From Candidatus Nitrosocosmicus oleophilus (lineage in GTDB: Archaea; Thermoproteota; Nitrososphaeria; Nitrososphaerales; Nitrososphaeraceae): a stretch of DNA of 64,000 bases. The notes under the pieces were generated by a model, which had not been told where the DNA came from, did no database searches, and saw only the letters and a list, made by a program, of their open reading frames with translations. The stretch's first letter is position 1. Each line of letters starts with the position of its first letter. The position numbers were made by a program, and so were the translations under genes. Location: positions 124,001 through 188,000 of the forward strand of contig NZ_CP012850.1 in NCBI RefSeq assembly GCF_000802205.1, in the 5' to 3' direction. Below, one piece after another: positions 9,402-18,431 of the stretch.

Positions 9402-10265
9402 ATGTCAACGAAAAAGATGACTAAAGAACATGAAAAAGTAGCTCTAGTCACTGGAAGCTCCAGCGGAATTGGATTTGAAACATCGCTATTATTAGCAAGA
9501 AATGGATTTCATACATTTGCCTCAGTAAGGAACCCCGAAAGGGCCAAAGCAATAATAGGTGTTTCTGACAAAGGTGAACTGCCAATACAAGTGGTTGAAT
9601 TGGATGTAAACAGTGACAAATCGGTAAATGCCGCCATCAATAAAATTAAGGATGAAGCTAATAGAATTGATGTAGTTGTTAACAATGCAGGGTATTCACT
9701 CATTGGTGCCTTAGAGGATCTCTCGATGGATGAAATCAAGGAGCAGTTTGAGACTAACCTGTTTGGTACCATACGGGTAATAAAGGCAGTACTACCTATT
9801 ATGAGAGAACAACATGCAGGAACAATTGTAAACGTAAGTTCTATGGCAGGCAGGGTTGGCTTTCCGCTCTTTCCAGCATATAGTAGTACTAAATTTGCTC
9901 TCGAAGGTGTATCAGAATCTTTGCGCCTTGAAACGGACCCACTAGGAATAAAAATTGTACTCATAGAACCCGGTACTATCAAGAGTAATTTTGCAAGTAA
10001 TGCCATAGTGGGAAAAAAGGCTACAGAGCCTAGCTCACCATACGCATCATCGATTGAGACATTACTAAAATCTACAACTCGTTTTATCAATCAAGGTACT
10101 CCTGCAGAAGAAGTAGCGAAAGTGATATTAAATGCGGTTACAATCGATGATCCCGAGCTAAGATATTTGGTAGGTAATGATGCAATCCAAATGATTGAAG
10201 CAAGAAAAGCAATGCCCGATCAAGAATTTGGTACCCTTGTTAAGAAACATCTTCTTTCTCAATAA
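9402..10265 (+). CDS. Short-chain dehydrogenase/reductase (SDR)
   Basis: Classical SDR: the Rossmann motif VALVTGSSSGIG lies near the N-terminus, followed by VVNNAGYS, a catalytic Ser in VNVSSMAG, the YSSTKFALEG Tyr-x-x-x-Lys pair and IEPGTIKSNF. It should use NAD(P)H to reduce or oxidise a carbonyl/alcohol substrate; the substrate is unknown. I prefer the ATG at 9402 because the upstream ATG at 9324 adds 26 residues absent from typical SDRs and lies about where a TATA at 9302-9316 would place the transcription start. An ATG at 9417 is also possible. Confidence 0.85.
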   Translation: MSTKKMTKEHEKVALVTGSSSGIGFETSLLLARNGFHTFASVRNPERAKAIIGVSDKGELPIQVVELDVNSDKSVNAAINKIKDEANRIDVVVNNAGYSLIGALEDLSMDEIKEQFETNLFGTIRVIKAVLPIMREQHAGTIVNVSSMAGRVGFPLFPAYSSTKFALEGVSESLRLETDPLGIKIVLIEPGTIKSNFASNAIVGKKATEPSSPYASSIETLLKSTTRFINQGTPAEEVAKVILNAVTIDDPELRYLVGNDAIQMIEARKAMPDQEFGTLVKKHLLSQ

Positions 10266-11179
10266 ATAAAAGGACTTATAGATTTCATTCTTTTTTTATA
10301 CAAATTTAAAGTAAGCGAATGGTTTCAAAAATCTACAGTTGATTCCTCATGGGAGAGGATTAAGTTCCAAGTAGTAGTTCCTAATAAAAGTAGTTGATAC
10401 TCACTCGTCGTACTCATGCCAAATCTTTTTTAATTAGGTTTATCATGCGCTAAAGATTTTTAATTATGTGGTCAAAATCAAACGGTCATTTTTATCTCAG
10501 TATGATACAGAACCCAAACTCATAATATCGCAATGATAATGTAAAATGAATTTAACTGAAAAACTCTCCACTATCTCTTATGAAATCTATCAGATAAAGA
10601 ACTTGAGGAATTTATTAAGGAATATTTTAATCTAAAATATTGATGACTGGAGTCTTATAATTCGATGTGAATAAACTCTAGATTGGCTCATTAACTTTGA
10701 AATCATATTCCCAATCTTGATGAGTATCACAGGAAATTGTGGTAGGGATGAAGAATTCACTAACTAATATCCGTTTAAGCTTTTCATTTTTTTAATAGTT
10801 CTCGACTTCTTACCAATCAAAATGTTAGCCCTGAAAATAGTGACCATGGATTCAATGGATTTAACCTTTTCAAAATGATAATCTGACCATAATATCAAGA
10901 TTTATTAAAAAAAGGGTCAAATATATGCTAAATCTTTATAAAAAAATCTATAAAAAGGGATAGGAATGCTCGAAAAATAGATTATTCCATTGGTGGCCAT
11001 TGTCGAGCAGCGAATGCGTAAGAATACAAACTTAAGTGGGGTGCAGCTCAGTATCGAAATCAAATGAACTCGAACTTGGTTAAAATATCTAAGTCCATAG
11101 GCCATGGTTTGTACTTATACTTTCTAGGTTAATCTTATATGAAAACATCTAATCCCAGTGTTATAATCAACTGCTCTCT
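10266..11179. other. 914-bp gene-free spacer
   Basis: AT-rich. It contains the partial dispersed motif at 10357-10394. No ORF with protein-like composition and no RNA-like GC-rich block was seen. Confidence 0.4.
10357..10394 (+). repeat. Dispersed intergenic motif, copy 2 (partial)
   Basis: GGATTAAGTTCCAAGTAGT matches the 5' half of the motif; the 3' half (CTAATAAAAG) is diverged. Confidence 0.35.
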
Positions 11180-12388
11180 CTAATTTTCTGCCAAAGTATT
11201 CTTAAATGATTTTTTCAACCAGATAGGAGTAATTATAGTAGTAGTAGCCACCATAATAATTATTGAGGTATAGATATCTGTAGAGAGTACTCCCGATGTC
11301 ACCCCTACACCGGCCACAATCAATCCAACTTCGCCACGAGATATCATCCCTATCCCCACTCTCATCGAGCTCGTTTTGTCCTTAAGAAATATTAGAGATG
11401 GTAACCCACACCCGACTAACTTTGTGGAAATTGCTATTGCTATGATTATTCCAGAAATTACCAAAACATCCATATTAATACCTCTCAGGTCAACCTGAGC
11501 ACCTATTATTGCAAAAAATAATGGTGCAAAAATAAATTGCAACTTTTGAGCATATTCTTCAACTTGTTTGACTAACTTGGTGCTGGCCACGGCCATTCCT
11601 GCAGCAAATGCACCTACAATTGGAGATAGACCTACATAGGCTGCAACACCTGCAATACCAAAGAAAATAGCTGTGGTAATTCCCTCTATACTACCTTTTG
11701 ACTTCCACAATTTTTCTCTATGTAATATTCTTGGAACAAGAAAGATAGCACCAATGAGTAACACTGCGAATAATCCAAGGATTTTGAGAATAATAAATAA
11801 TATATCCATTATTTGAGGTGCGGTGTCACCTGATTGCACCATAGTAACAACAACCGATAGTACGGCTATCGCAAGTATATCATCGACTATTGCTGCTCCA
11901 AGTATAAGTCGTGCCTCTTTTGATTGCATCTTTCCTAATTCAGTTAATACCTGAATAGAAATTGCTATACTTGTAGCTGTTAATGCTGTGGCTATGAGTA
12001 GTGTTTCAAATGAACCGAGTCCATATATTGAAAGAACTGCGAACCCAACAGAGAATGGCACGATTACGCCGATTGCGCCAACTGTAAATGATGCTATTCC
12101 ACCTCTCAGAAATTCTCTTGGTGTAATCTCAAGTCCAGCAATAAATAAGATTATGATGGCGGCTAATTCTCCGATATATTTGACTGTTTCATCAAGAACC
12201 ACCAAAGGTTCACCACCAAATAGTGGGAGTCCACCCAAAGCATAAGGACCGACGATTATGCCTGCCAATAATTCACCTAATACCACCGGTTGTTTTATCC
12301 GTTGGAATATTTCTGCTAATATTTTGGCAGAAAATAGAAGAATAGAAAGTGAAATGATAATATGAATAAAGACAGATTCGGAAGCCAT
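11180..12388 (-). CDS. Cation:proton antiporter, CPA2 (KefB/Nha type)
   Basis: 402 residues with about 12 hydrophobic segments and no cytosolic TrkA domain. CPA2 marks: QPVVLGELLAGIIVGP near the N-terminus, LFIAGLEI, TALTATSIAISIQVL and ILGAAIVDDILAI, where the Asp pair is the usual ion-binding position; ISRGEVGLIVAGVG comes near the end. It exchanges Na+ or K+ for H+ across the cytoplasmic membrane. A TATA-like TTATACTATTATAATG lies upstream on the minus strand. The 145-aa gene 115 bp upstream has the same orientation. Confidence 0.88.
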   Translation of the reverse strand: MASESVFIHIIISLSILLFSAKILAEIFQRIKQPVVLGELLAGIIVGPYALGGLPLFGGEPLVVLDETVKYIGELAAIIILFIAGLEITPREFLRGGIASFTVGAIGVIVPFSVGFAVLSIYGLGSFETLLIATALTATSIAISIQVLTELGKMQSKEARLILGAAIVDDILAIAVLSVVVTMVQSGDTAPQIMDILFIILKILGLFAVLLIGAIFLVPRILHREKLWKSKGSIEGITTAIFFGIAGVAAYVGLSPIVGAFAAGMAVASTKLVKQVEEYAQKLQFIFAPLFFAIIGAQVDLRGINMDVLVISGIIIAIAISTKLVGCGLPSLIFLKDKTSSMRVGIGMISRGEVGLIVAGVGVTSGVLSTDIYTSIIIMVATTTIITPIWLKKSFKNTLAEN

Positions 12389-12503
12389 AGACTACAAGTT
12401 TCCTTCAATATTTTCATTATAATAGTATAACAGTAGAGTAGATTGTTTTTTTTTTTTGATTGTACCCAACGAGCAAATTCTACATACACTATGCTTAACA
12501 ATC

Positions 12504-12941
12504 TTAGAACAAACTTTTTGGTACGTCATCTAATTCGTAGTAGTAACCTAATATATTATCAACTGTGTGTTCTAGTTGAGTATTACTGTTTATTAGAACG
12601 AATACAGTTTTCTCAAATTCATAGATTTTTAGTATTCGCAAGTTTTCATATTCTAAAACTACCCATTTTAATCTTCCAAGAGTACTATTATTTACCATTG
12701 TTGTATGCATTACTTTATCTGTTTGATATTTTTTATCATTTCGGATATGGTTCATGTTCAGACCTAAAGCTGGGACTATTATAGAATCAACATAGTTTTT
12801 ATCGATGTTGGAGTTCTTTGCAACATACAGTTCTTTCATTTGGGAGGATACCAAAATAAAAACAGCTAAAATGTCATCATCAACTTCTACTAGATGCCTT
12901 ATTTTATCATAGTTTTTATTTTCTGCATTATGTTCATTCAC
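12504..12941 (-). CDS. Hypothetical protein, Roadblock/LC7-like fold possible
   Basis: 145 residues, soluble. The pattern (N-terminal helix, then VDDDILAVFILVSSQMKELYVAK, later LKWVVLEYENLRILKIYEFEKTVFVLI) resembles the small alpha/beta Roadblock/LC7 or profilin-like proteins common in these archaea. This is a structural impression, not a firm family call. It lies upstream of the antiporter in the same orientation but probably has its own transcript. Confidence 0.5.
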   Translation of the reverse strand: MNEHNAENKNYDKIRHLVEVDDDILAVFILVSSQMKELYVAKNSNIDKNYVDSIIVPALGLNMNHIRNDKKYQTDKVMHTTMVNNSTLGRLKWVVLEYENLRILKIYEFEKTVFVLINSNTQLEHTVDNILGYYYELDDVPKSLF

Positions 12942-13294
12942 TCTAATTTAGTATGAATTTAGACGGATAAATCGTTTTAATTTAAATTCCCGAAATCGTA
13001 GTAGGAAATAAAAATTCTTGTAGGAGTATAAACTTAGTTTAAAACTTATGAATTTCCTTAATCTAACTTAATTCTTATACTTGTATTTTTTTCAAGCTGA
13101 ATAGATTAATTTACATATGTATGAGAGAAAAAACTACAAATTTTTGAAGCAAGCTGATTCCTAGTTTAGGAAGTATTTAGATTTGCTTGCAAATAAAATG
13201 AAAGAATTATCATGATATAAAAACACTCAGAAAAAAATCGTCTTTGAAAACCAAAAAGATTTCTGGCTATATAACCAGTGGAGGTTTATATCTC
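12942..13294. other. Spacer without recognised content
   Basis: AT-rich region between two minus-strand genes; no gene seen. Confidence 0.4.
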
Positions 13295-13663
13295 TTATTC
13301 TGGTTTCTTTGCGTAGTCCCCCATACCAGTAAAGTCAATAGAAACACATGGTTCATCCCCAATCACCCAAGCATCGTGCCCTGGCGGGATTATGGCAGAA
13401 TCTCCTGGTCCCCCTTCAATTTCCGTTCCATCATCCATCCTTACTTTCATTCTTCCTGAGATTATTACTGAAGTATGTGGAGCCTGACAACTGTTTGTTT
13501 TAACTAGTGGTTTGACACATTCCCCCCAACTCCAACCGGGCTCGAGAGTTGCTCGACCAATTATGACATTGCCCAGGTTTACAATTTCAACCTTTCCCTT
13601 TGCAAAGGTTCTTACTTCATCAGGAGAGTCGAAACTTTTTGCTAGTATTTTTGTTGATGACAT
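13295..13663 (-). CDS. Small cupin-domain protein
   Basis: A single beta-barrel cupin: RATLEPGWSWGECVKPL, then HTSVIISGRMKVRMDDG, then GPGDSAIIPPGHDAWVIGDEP. The Gly-Asp-x(4)-Pro-x-Gly-His motif 2 is clear; motif 1 keeps only part of the metal ligands. I set the start at ATG 13663 (MSSTKILAKS) because the longer reading from 13726 would run through the tandem promoter repeat at 13707-13739. Enzymatic function unknown. The promoter repeat links it to the neighbouring redox genes. Confidence 0.78.
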   Translation of the reverse strand: MSSTKILAKSFDSPDEVRTFAKGKVEIVNLGNVIIGRATLEPGWSWGECVKPLVKTNSCQAPHTSVIISGRMKVRMDDGTEIEGGPGDSAIIPPGHDAWVIGDEPCVSIDFTGMGDYAKKPE

Positions 13664-13706
13664 CTTTATTATCAAAAGTAGGTTTGTATTACTTTGATTA
13701 TAAGCA

Positions 13707-13739
13707 TTATTCCATATCTGTTCCAAATTCGTTCCAGAT
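13707..13739 (-). promoter_or_regulatory. Three tandem 11-bp repeats upstream of cupin gene
   Basis: Read on the minus strand the units are ATCTGGAACGA, ATTTGGAACAG and ATATGGAATAA, directly contiguous, followed at once by the TATA-like GCTTATAATC. The same arrangement occurs at 14604-14636, 16914-16946 and 17386-17407. Confidence 0.75.
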
Positions 13740-13941
13740 TTTTGAATTACTCCGACTATTTGTATTTCACAGAATGATTTCCTGTTATATCATGAAGTAT
13801 CGATGTACGATCTTACCTTTAATTTAAACAAGAATGAAGATGATATGAGTAAAATTTTTCACAGATTATTACTATTAATCACAGTAAGGTGGATCGACTG
13901 ATTTCTTCCAATTTCTTTGTCATTAAACTTTTAGTTCAGCA

Positions 13942-14571
13942 CTACCAAATAGAACTGAAAAATGCCTTACACCATATTAGAGCGGTATCGTACTTTGATA
14001 AATCAGTACCAGGAGGTATATCGTAATTTTGATTTCCATTATTAGCTTTTAGTCTCCCAAGATTCACAAAATCTACTGCACTTTTATCTGTTGATAAATA
14101 AACATACAAATCAGGTCCATTTGTTACTTTTAGATTTTCTAATCTCAGTACATTTGTATTGTCCTGGAGGGGAATAATTTTTGCTGTACCTTCTGCATTG
14201 TGAATTCCATCATTAACACCGACAAATGCACCTGAAATTAGTGGTTGATTTGATTCAAATGAAATAAAAGTTTTATTCATAACTTCATCAATCTTGCGGC
14301 TGTTGTCATTATTTGAATTTGCATATTGAATCATCAGCTGGTTTTTCTGAGAATTGCTCATGTTCTCTGCGACTCTGACCCTCTCATCCTCACTCATCTT
14401 GTTATATTTCTCAAATGAAATTGAAGAAGCCGAATTGGAAGGAAACTGCTCATTTATTTCTGTTGATATGAACAATGGCGAGGCTAGATAAAGTGCTATC
14501 ATCAAGCCGACGATACCAAGTGTTGGATAAGCAATTTTCTTAAATAGGGAGTAATGTCCATTACTTTTCAT
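13942..14571 (-). CDS. Membrane-anchored DM13-domain protein
   Basis: An N-terminal TM/signal anchor (about residues 14-31) is followed by a charged helical linker and a DM13 domain (about 105-209): ISGAFVGVNDGIHNAEGTAK, LENLKVTNGPDLYVYLS, YDTALIWCKAF. The near-C-terminal Cys in WCKAF is the conserved Cys of DM13. The family is proposed to take part in extracytoplasmic redox reactions. Its promoter repeat is shared with the CcdA/DipZ operon, supporting a role in the same process on the outer face of the membrane. Confidence 0.85.
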   Translation of the reverse strand: MKSNGHYSLFKKIAYPTLGIVGLMIALYLASPLFISTEINEQFPSNSASSISFEKYNKMSEDERVRVAENMSNSQKNQLMIQYANSNNDNSRKIDEVMNKTFISFESNQPLISGAFVGVNDGIHNAEGTAKIIPLQDNTNVLRLENLKVTNGPDLYVYLSTDKSAVDFVNLGRLKANNGNQNYDIPPGTDLSKYDTALIWCKAFFSSIW

Positions 14572-14603
14572 AATGAACAGATTAGATTGAAAGGTAATAA
14601 GGG

Positions 14604-14636
14604 ATCTTCCCTATTAGACCCAAATCTATTCCAAAT
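14604..14636 (-). promoter_or_regulatory. Three tandem 11-bp repeats upstream of DM13 gene
   Basis: Minus-strand units ATTTGGAATAG, ATTTGGGTCTA and ATAGGGAAGAT, contiguous, ending about 33 bp before the start codon with a TATA-like CCTTATTACC in between. Confidence 0.65.
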
Positions 14637-14757
14637 ATTGGTTTTGGTTTTGGAATATTTTTTTGCAAAGTACAGTTAGTTGTAATCATGCAAAATAAGA
14701 TCCTAAAATTGAATTAAATGGTTTGATATATGTATCGAATTTCAGATCGTTCCGGTC

Positions 14758-15972
14758 TTATCCGAATGTAAAAGTATATATCTGAAATCCCTTGCCTTTA
14801 ACATCAATGATTATAGATCTTGGTTCATAGTCGTCGTAAAGTCCTACATTGTATAGCCGTTGTTTGTCCACCGTAACGTTTCCATCCTTTCCGATATCAA
14901 TAGCGTGATTATCAGTGTCTATTTTTGACCTGTTGTTCTCCGAAATAGACACTTGCTGACCATTACCTGATGCAACAATGTTGATCGCTTTTGCGTAATA
15001 GGTCAGAATGATTTTACCATCATCACTAATTAATTCCATATTATCTTTATTGTTCTTCCAAATTCCGTCAAAGTATACGATATTAGGTTCCAATGACGTT
15101 TTATTTGGATCAAATTTGTAGTCTACTGATTCATCCGGTTGGAAGCTCTCTATATTACCCAACGGGGATCTGGCCGTAGAATATCCAAGATATATTTCAG
15201 GCGAGAGATTTTGACTAAGGTTTGTATAATCAAGACTATCTGATGTCATATTAGTCAGCATTGATTTGTTTAGGTTAAATGTTATTTCGGTCTGGTTTTC
15301 TAATGAGGCCCTTTCTGCAAGTAGTGTTTGAATAGTTTTTTCGGATTCATTGTATCCACCTTCTCCAATGTGATCGTCTCTAATATATCCCTGAGAATCT
15401 ATAAGATAATGTCTTGGCCAGTAATTGTTGCTATAAGCATCCCATGTCTTGTGTTCGCTGTCGAGGACTACAGGATATTTGATACCAAATTCTTTAACAG
15501 CATCCTGTACATTCACCAGATTTTTTTCAAAATCAAACTCTGGTGAATGTACCCCGACAATAACAAAACCCTGGTCTGAATATCTATCATACCAATCGTT
15601 AAGATATGGAATAGTTCTGATACAGTTTATACAGGTATATGTCCAAAAATCCAAAAGTACTACCTTGCCTTTTATATCTGACAGTTTTACAGGTTGGTTG
15701 TTTGCTGTATTTATGTAAGAATCAATTCCAGTCAATTCAGGAGCCTTTACAAACCCACTTTTATCTATGCTAGTAAACGCTGTTTTATTTAACTTTACGG
15801 TTATCAGATCACCACTCTTAATTAATGACTTGTCGACCATGTCTTCTAATTGCTTTTGTTGTAAATAGCTTTGAGAGGTATTTACATAAAAGTTAAAGTA
15901 AATCCCAAATCCAGTAATTAACGAGATTACCGCAACGGCAGTAAGAATTGCACTGATATTATCTTTGTTCAT
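14758..15972 (-). CDS. DipZ-type membrane-anchored thioredoxin with C-terminal beta domain
   Basis: Extracytoplasmic thiol-disulfide protein. An N-terminal TM helix (about residues 8-30) is followed by a TlpA/DipZ-like thioredoxin domain (about 70-225) with redox motif Cys-Ile-Asn-Cys in FWTYTCINCIRT, typical for DipZ. The remaining 170 residues match the CBM-like C-terminal domain of mycobacterial DipZ (SPEIYLGYSTARS, VDKQRLYNVG, IYTFTFG end). In DipZ the CcdA membrane part is fused in front; here CcdA is the separate gene 26 bp upstream, making a split DipZ operon. CcdA should keep it reduced with electrons from cytosolic thioredoxin. Confidence 0.88.
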   Translation of the reverse strand: MNKDNISAILTAVAVISLITGFGIYFNFYVNTSQSYLQQKQLEDMVDKSLIKSGDLITVKLNKTAFTSIDKSGFVKAPELTGIDSYINTANNQPVKLSDIKGKVVLLDFWTYTCINCIRTIPYLNDWYDRYSDQGFVIVGVHSPEFDFEKNLVNVQDAVKEFGIKYPVVLDSEHKTWDAYSNNYWPRHYLIDSQGYIRDDHIGEGGYNESEKTIQTLLAERASLENQTEITFNLNKSMLTNMTSDSLDYTNLSQNLSPEIYLGYSTARSPLGNIESFQPDESVDYKFDPNKTSLEPNIVYFDGIWKNNKDNMELISDDGKIILTYYAKAINIVASGNGQQVSISENNRSKIDTDNHAIDIGKDGNVTVDKQRLYNVGLYDDYEPRSIIIDVKGKGFQIYTFTFG

Positions 15973-15998
15973 AATTTAATCATCTCATCTCCTAATCG

Positions 15999-16838
15999 TC
16001 AATTGCCAATCAGCGGTCCAATGAATGGAATATTAACGAAAAGGGTTAATTGGTTGAAAAATATTAACAATCCTATTACTATTAGAATACTCCCCATTAT
16101 GAGATTGAAATATTTTAAATGTTTTGTCAGCTTCTTGATTACTCCGGTTGCTTGTGAAAAAAACGCTCCTGTAATTAAGAACGGTATTCCCAAACCTAAT
16201 GAATATGCCAATAACAAGTTGTAAGCCGTTCCAGGGTTTGTGGCAGCTAATGTAAAAGTACTGCCCAAGATGGGTCCTACACAAGGGGTCCATCCTGCGG
16301 CAAAAGCTATGCCAAATACAAAGGAAGTGATATAACTTGTCTTGAATTTAGGAATTTTAGTAAACTTTCTTTCCATATTAAGTCGACTTATTTTTAAAGA
16401 TAAAATCAAATTTGTACCAAATGCGATAATAACAATCCCTCCTATGTAGGACAAATATTGTTGAAAATTATTTCCAATGGAAGTAGCAAAAATACTATTC
16501 AGAATGACACCCAATACTGAAAATACGAGTGAAAATCCCAGTACGAAATAAACTGTGTTGATAAAAATATTTAGTCGTGCCTTTTTTGAAATAAATACTA
16601 TTTGATTACTATTTTGATTTTTATTTTCTTGGTGGTTACCTTGGACATTTTGAATGTAATCATTTGTTGCCTCTCTAATTGATGAGCTGGACAGATAGGA
16701 CAAAAATCCAGGAATAATGGGCAGAATACATGGAGAAAGAAATGAGCCAAGACCTGCAAGACCTGAGAGTAAAACGCTAGTTTCTAATGCCAATATAACA
16801 TCACCAACCTCCTTTCTTTGTAAGGTCCGTGGTTGCAA
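15999..16838 (-). CDS. CcdA/DsbD-type cytochrome c biogenesis membrane protein
   Basis: Polytopic membrane protein that carries reducing equivalents outward. The two reactive Cys are visible in SFLSPCILPIIPG and AGWTPCVGPILG, each in the family Pro-Cys context; about six TM helices. Length is slightly above the norm because of a hydrophilic insert (about residues 55-90, Asn/Gln-rich) between helices 1 and 2. The TTG at 16838 gives a long N-terminus. A strong AAAGGAGG ribosome site lies inside that reading, about 14 nt before another TTG, giving LETSVLLSGLAGLGSF, so the shorter start is plausible. First gene of an operon with the DipZ-like thioredoxin. Confidence 0.86.
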   Translation of the reverse strand: MQPRTLQRKEVGDVILALETSVLLSGLAGLGSFLSPCILPIIPGFLSYLSSSSIREATNDYIQNVQGNHQENKNQNSNQIVFISKKARLNIFINTVYFVLGFSLVFSVLGVILNSIFATSIGNNFQQYLSYIGGIVIIAFGTNLILSLKISRLNMERKFTKIPKFKTSYITSFVFGIAFAAGWTPCVGPILGSTFTLAATNPGTAYNLLLAYSLGLGIPFLITGAFFSQATGVIKKLTKHLKYFNLIMGSILIVIGLLIFFNQLTLFVNIPFIGPLIGN

Positions 16839-16913
16839 TTACAATTGTCAATGCAATACAAATCAAAAGGTTTTTGTTCATGGAAACATTAATCATAAAA
16901 ATGCATTAATAGT

Positions 16914-16946
16914 TATTTCCAGATCTATACCAAATCTATACCAGAT
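16914..16946 (-). promoter_or_regulatory. Three tandem 11-bp repeats upstream of ccdA-like gene
   Basis: Minus-strand units ATCTGGTATAG, ATTTGGTATAG and ATCTGGAAATA, contiguous and nearly perfect. A TATA-like element follows within about 15 bp. This is the clearest example of the four. Confidence 0.75.
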
Positions 16947-17054
16947 CTTAATTGACAAAAAGGATATTTGATTTTATTTAAAGGACCGGTGAGTCATACA
17001 CTGCTCCTAAAAAACAACAATTCGAAAACGAGAATAGATGATTGACTCTGGATT

Positions 17055-17342
17055 TTATTCCAGAGTTATCTTTAGGAATATGATAAAGCCCGCCATTTCA
17101 GCAATGGAAATGGTTAGCAGATAAGGTACAAGTACATCCGAAAACAGCATGGACATGATAATATATGAATAAACAGATATTATGCTGTTTATCATAAGTA
17201 AGCTGCAAAAGAAGATCAAGCCTAAAGTAAAGTTGGCCCTGCTGTTTCGGTAAATTTTTGCAAATGTAAAAACCAAAGCACCTAGTAATCCCAAATTCAC
17301 CAAATTGATAAGTGCATTGATTGTACCCATCCAAACATCCAT
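17055..17342 (-). CDS. Small three-helix membrane protein
   Basis: 95 residues with three strongly hydrophobic segments (about 8-25, 38-60, 68-92), no conserved Cys, family not certain. Small three-helix membrane proteins next to wHTH genes are common in archaea (the DUF7521-like type in haloarchaea), which fits the neighbour here. Its promoter carries the redox-cluster repeat, so it probably belongs to that regulon. Confidence 0.65.
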   Translation of the reverse strand: MDVWMGTINALINLVNLGLLGALVFTFAKIYRNSRANFTLGLIFFCSLLMINSIISVYSYIIMSMLFSDVLVPYLLTISIAEMAGFIIFLKITLE

Positions 17343-17385
17343 TTAACTAAATCGTATGTAATTGCAGTGTATGTATTTATTTATT

Positions 17386-17407
17386 TATTTCCAGATCTGT
17401 TCCATAT
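17386..17407 (-). promoter_or_regulatory. Two tandem 11-bp repeats upstream of small membrane gene
   Basis: Minus-strand units ATATGGAACAG and ATCTGGAAATA, followed by AAATAAATA as TATA-like sequence. A third unit would overlap the end of the wHTH gene and is not convincing. Confidence 0.65.
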
Positions 17408-17413
17408 TCTAAT

Positions 17414-17725
17414 CTAGGTTTTGTTTAGTCTGGATTTTTGGATTTTATCTCTTACTTCTTTAAATGCCTCCATGTTTACCTCTAAATAAGTTGATATAAA
17501 GTACAAAATACCATATTTTTCTCCTTCTTTTGTAATTAAATTATTTTTTTCCAACACGTGTATATGGTGTTGTATAGCCTTATAGTCAATTTTGATAATA
17601 TCAGATAATTGATTGATATTGTATGGTTGCTCAAATAGCAGTTCTATTATAGAGATTCGATTCATGCCGCCCCTTGACCCTGCAAATAAAAACCAAAACA
17701 GTTTCTTAGCGTTAGGGTCGGCCAT
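17414..17725 (-). CDS. ArsR-like winged-helix regulator
   Basis: 103 residues with a single wHTH (about 22-80): RISIIELLFEQPYNINQLSD, then YKAIQHHIHVLEKNNLITKEG. No metal-binding Cys motif is present, so it is probably not a classical metal sensor. It sits at the upstream end of the redox cluster in the same orientation and is the nearest candidate for the protein that binds the 11-bp repeats. The repeat is missing from its own promoter, which speaks against simple autoregulation through that site. Confidence 0.82.
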   Translation of the reverse strand: MADPNAKKLFWFLFAGSRGGMNRISIIELLFEQPYNINQLSDIIKIDYKAIQHHIHVLEKNNLITKEGEKYGILYFISTYLEVNMEAFKEVRDKIQKSRLNKT

Positions 17726-18431
17726 TATCCATCTTATTTTTGTTTAACCATTTAATAGATACTCTATATAATAAGTTTGACATATTTGGTATTGAATTAT
17801 CAAGATCCAGATTAAGCAGTTCTCATTTATGGGGCTTAAGTTCCTTGTGATAAAAAGTCGTGATGCAATTTAAAACAGGATAAATATTTGATATTGCTCA
17901 TTTAATTTTTCGAGTCTGAACTGGTTCCATTCACGTTTTGTCAAAAAATGTCTCCAGGGGATTTAAACTGTAATATACTGAATTTTTGAAGTAATGTTTA
18001 GTTTTACTAACCTATCATTCTCTGATGTTCTGTTAATTTATCAGTTTCACCAATTATAGGATATTGGGGTTTTCGATATGCTTTTCTTGTAAGATATTTA
18101 ATCTGATAAACCATGAATCGTGACCTTAGTTATCGGTCGATTTAGTTTGGATAACTTCTTGATAGTTGCAATTACTTTAATACCATACAAGGCTGTTCGA
18201 ATCAAATCCTTACTACATACAGATGGATCACAGTTTTGTAGCCGTAGTTGTTATTTTCCAGTAGACAGCATGAATACAATTAGATAATCAATTTGTCTTA
18301 AAATGTAAATCTATTGAAGGTATTTTGTCATGGTATGATGACTATGTAGCAGGTATCAACTCAAAAAAAAATTTGATTTGACGCCAAAAGTTTACATTTT
18401 AGTATGATATATACAAAATCGTGAAATTAAT
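17726..18431. other. 706-bp spacer with an 11-bp inverted repeat
   Basis: No gene seen. TAAAATGTAAA near 18300-18309 and its perfect inverse TTTACATTTTA at 18391-18401 lie about 80 bp apart, upstream of the 217-aa gene. A TATA-like GATATATAC at about 18406-18414 ends about 18 bp before its ATG. Confidence 0.5.

Noticed and set aside
9509-10090. 193-codon minus-strand frame opposite the SDR gene
   Set aside because: Antisense shadow; the SDR motifs on the plus strand are unmistakable.
12443-12784. 113-codon plus-strand frame near a T-run
   Set aside because: Overlaps the 145-aa minus-strand gene and is dominated by Phe/Leu/Tyr from AT-rich DNA.
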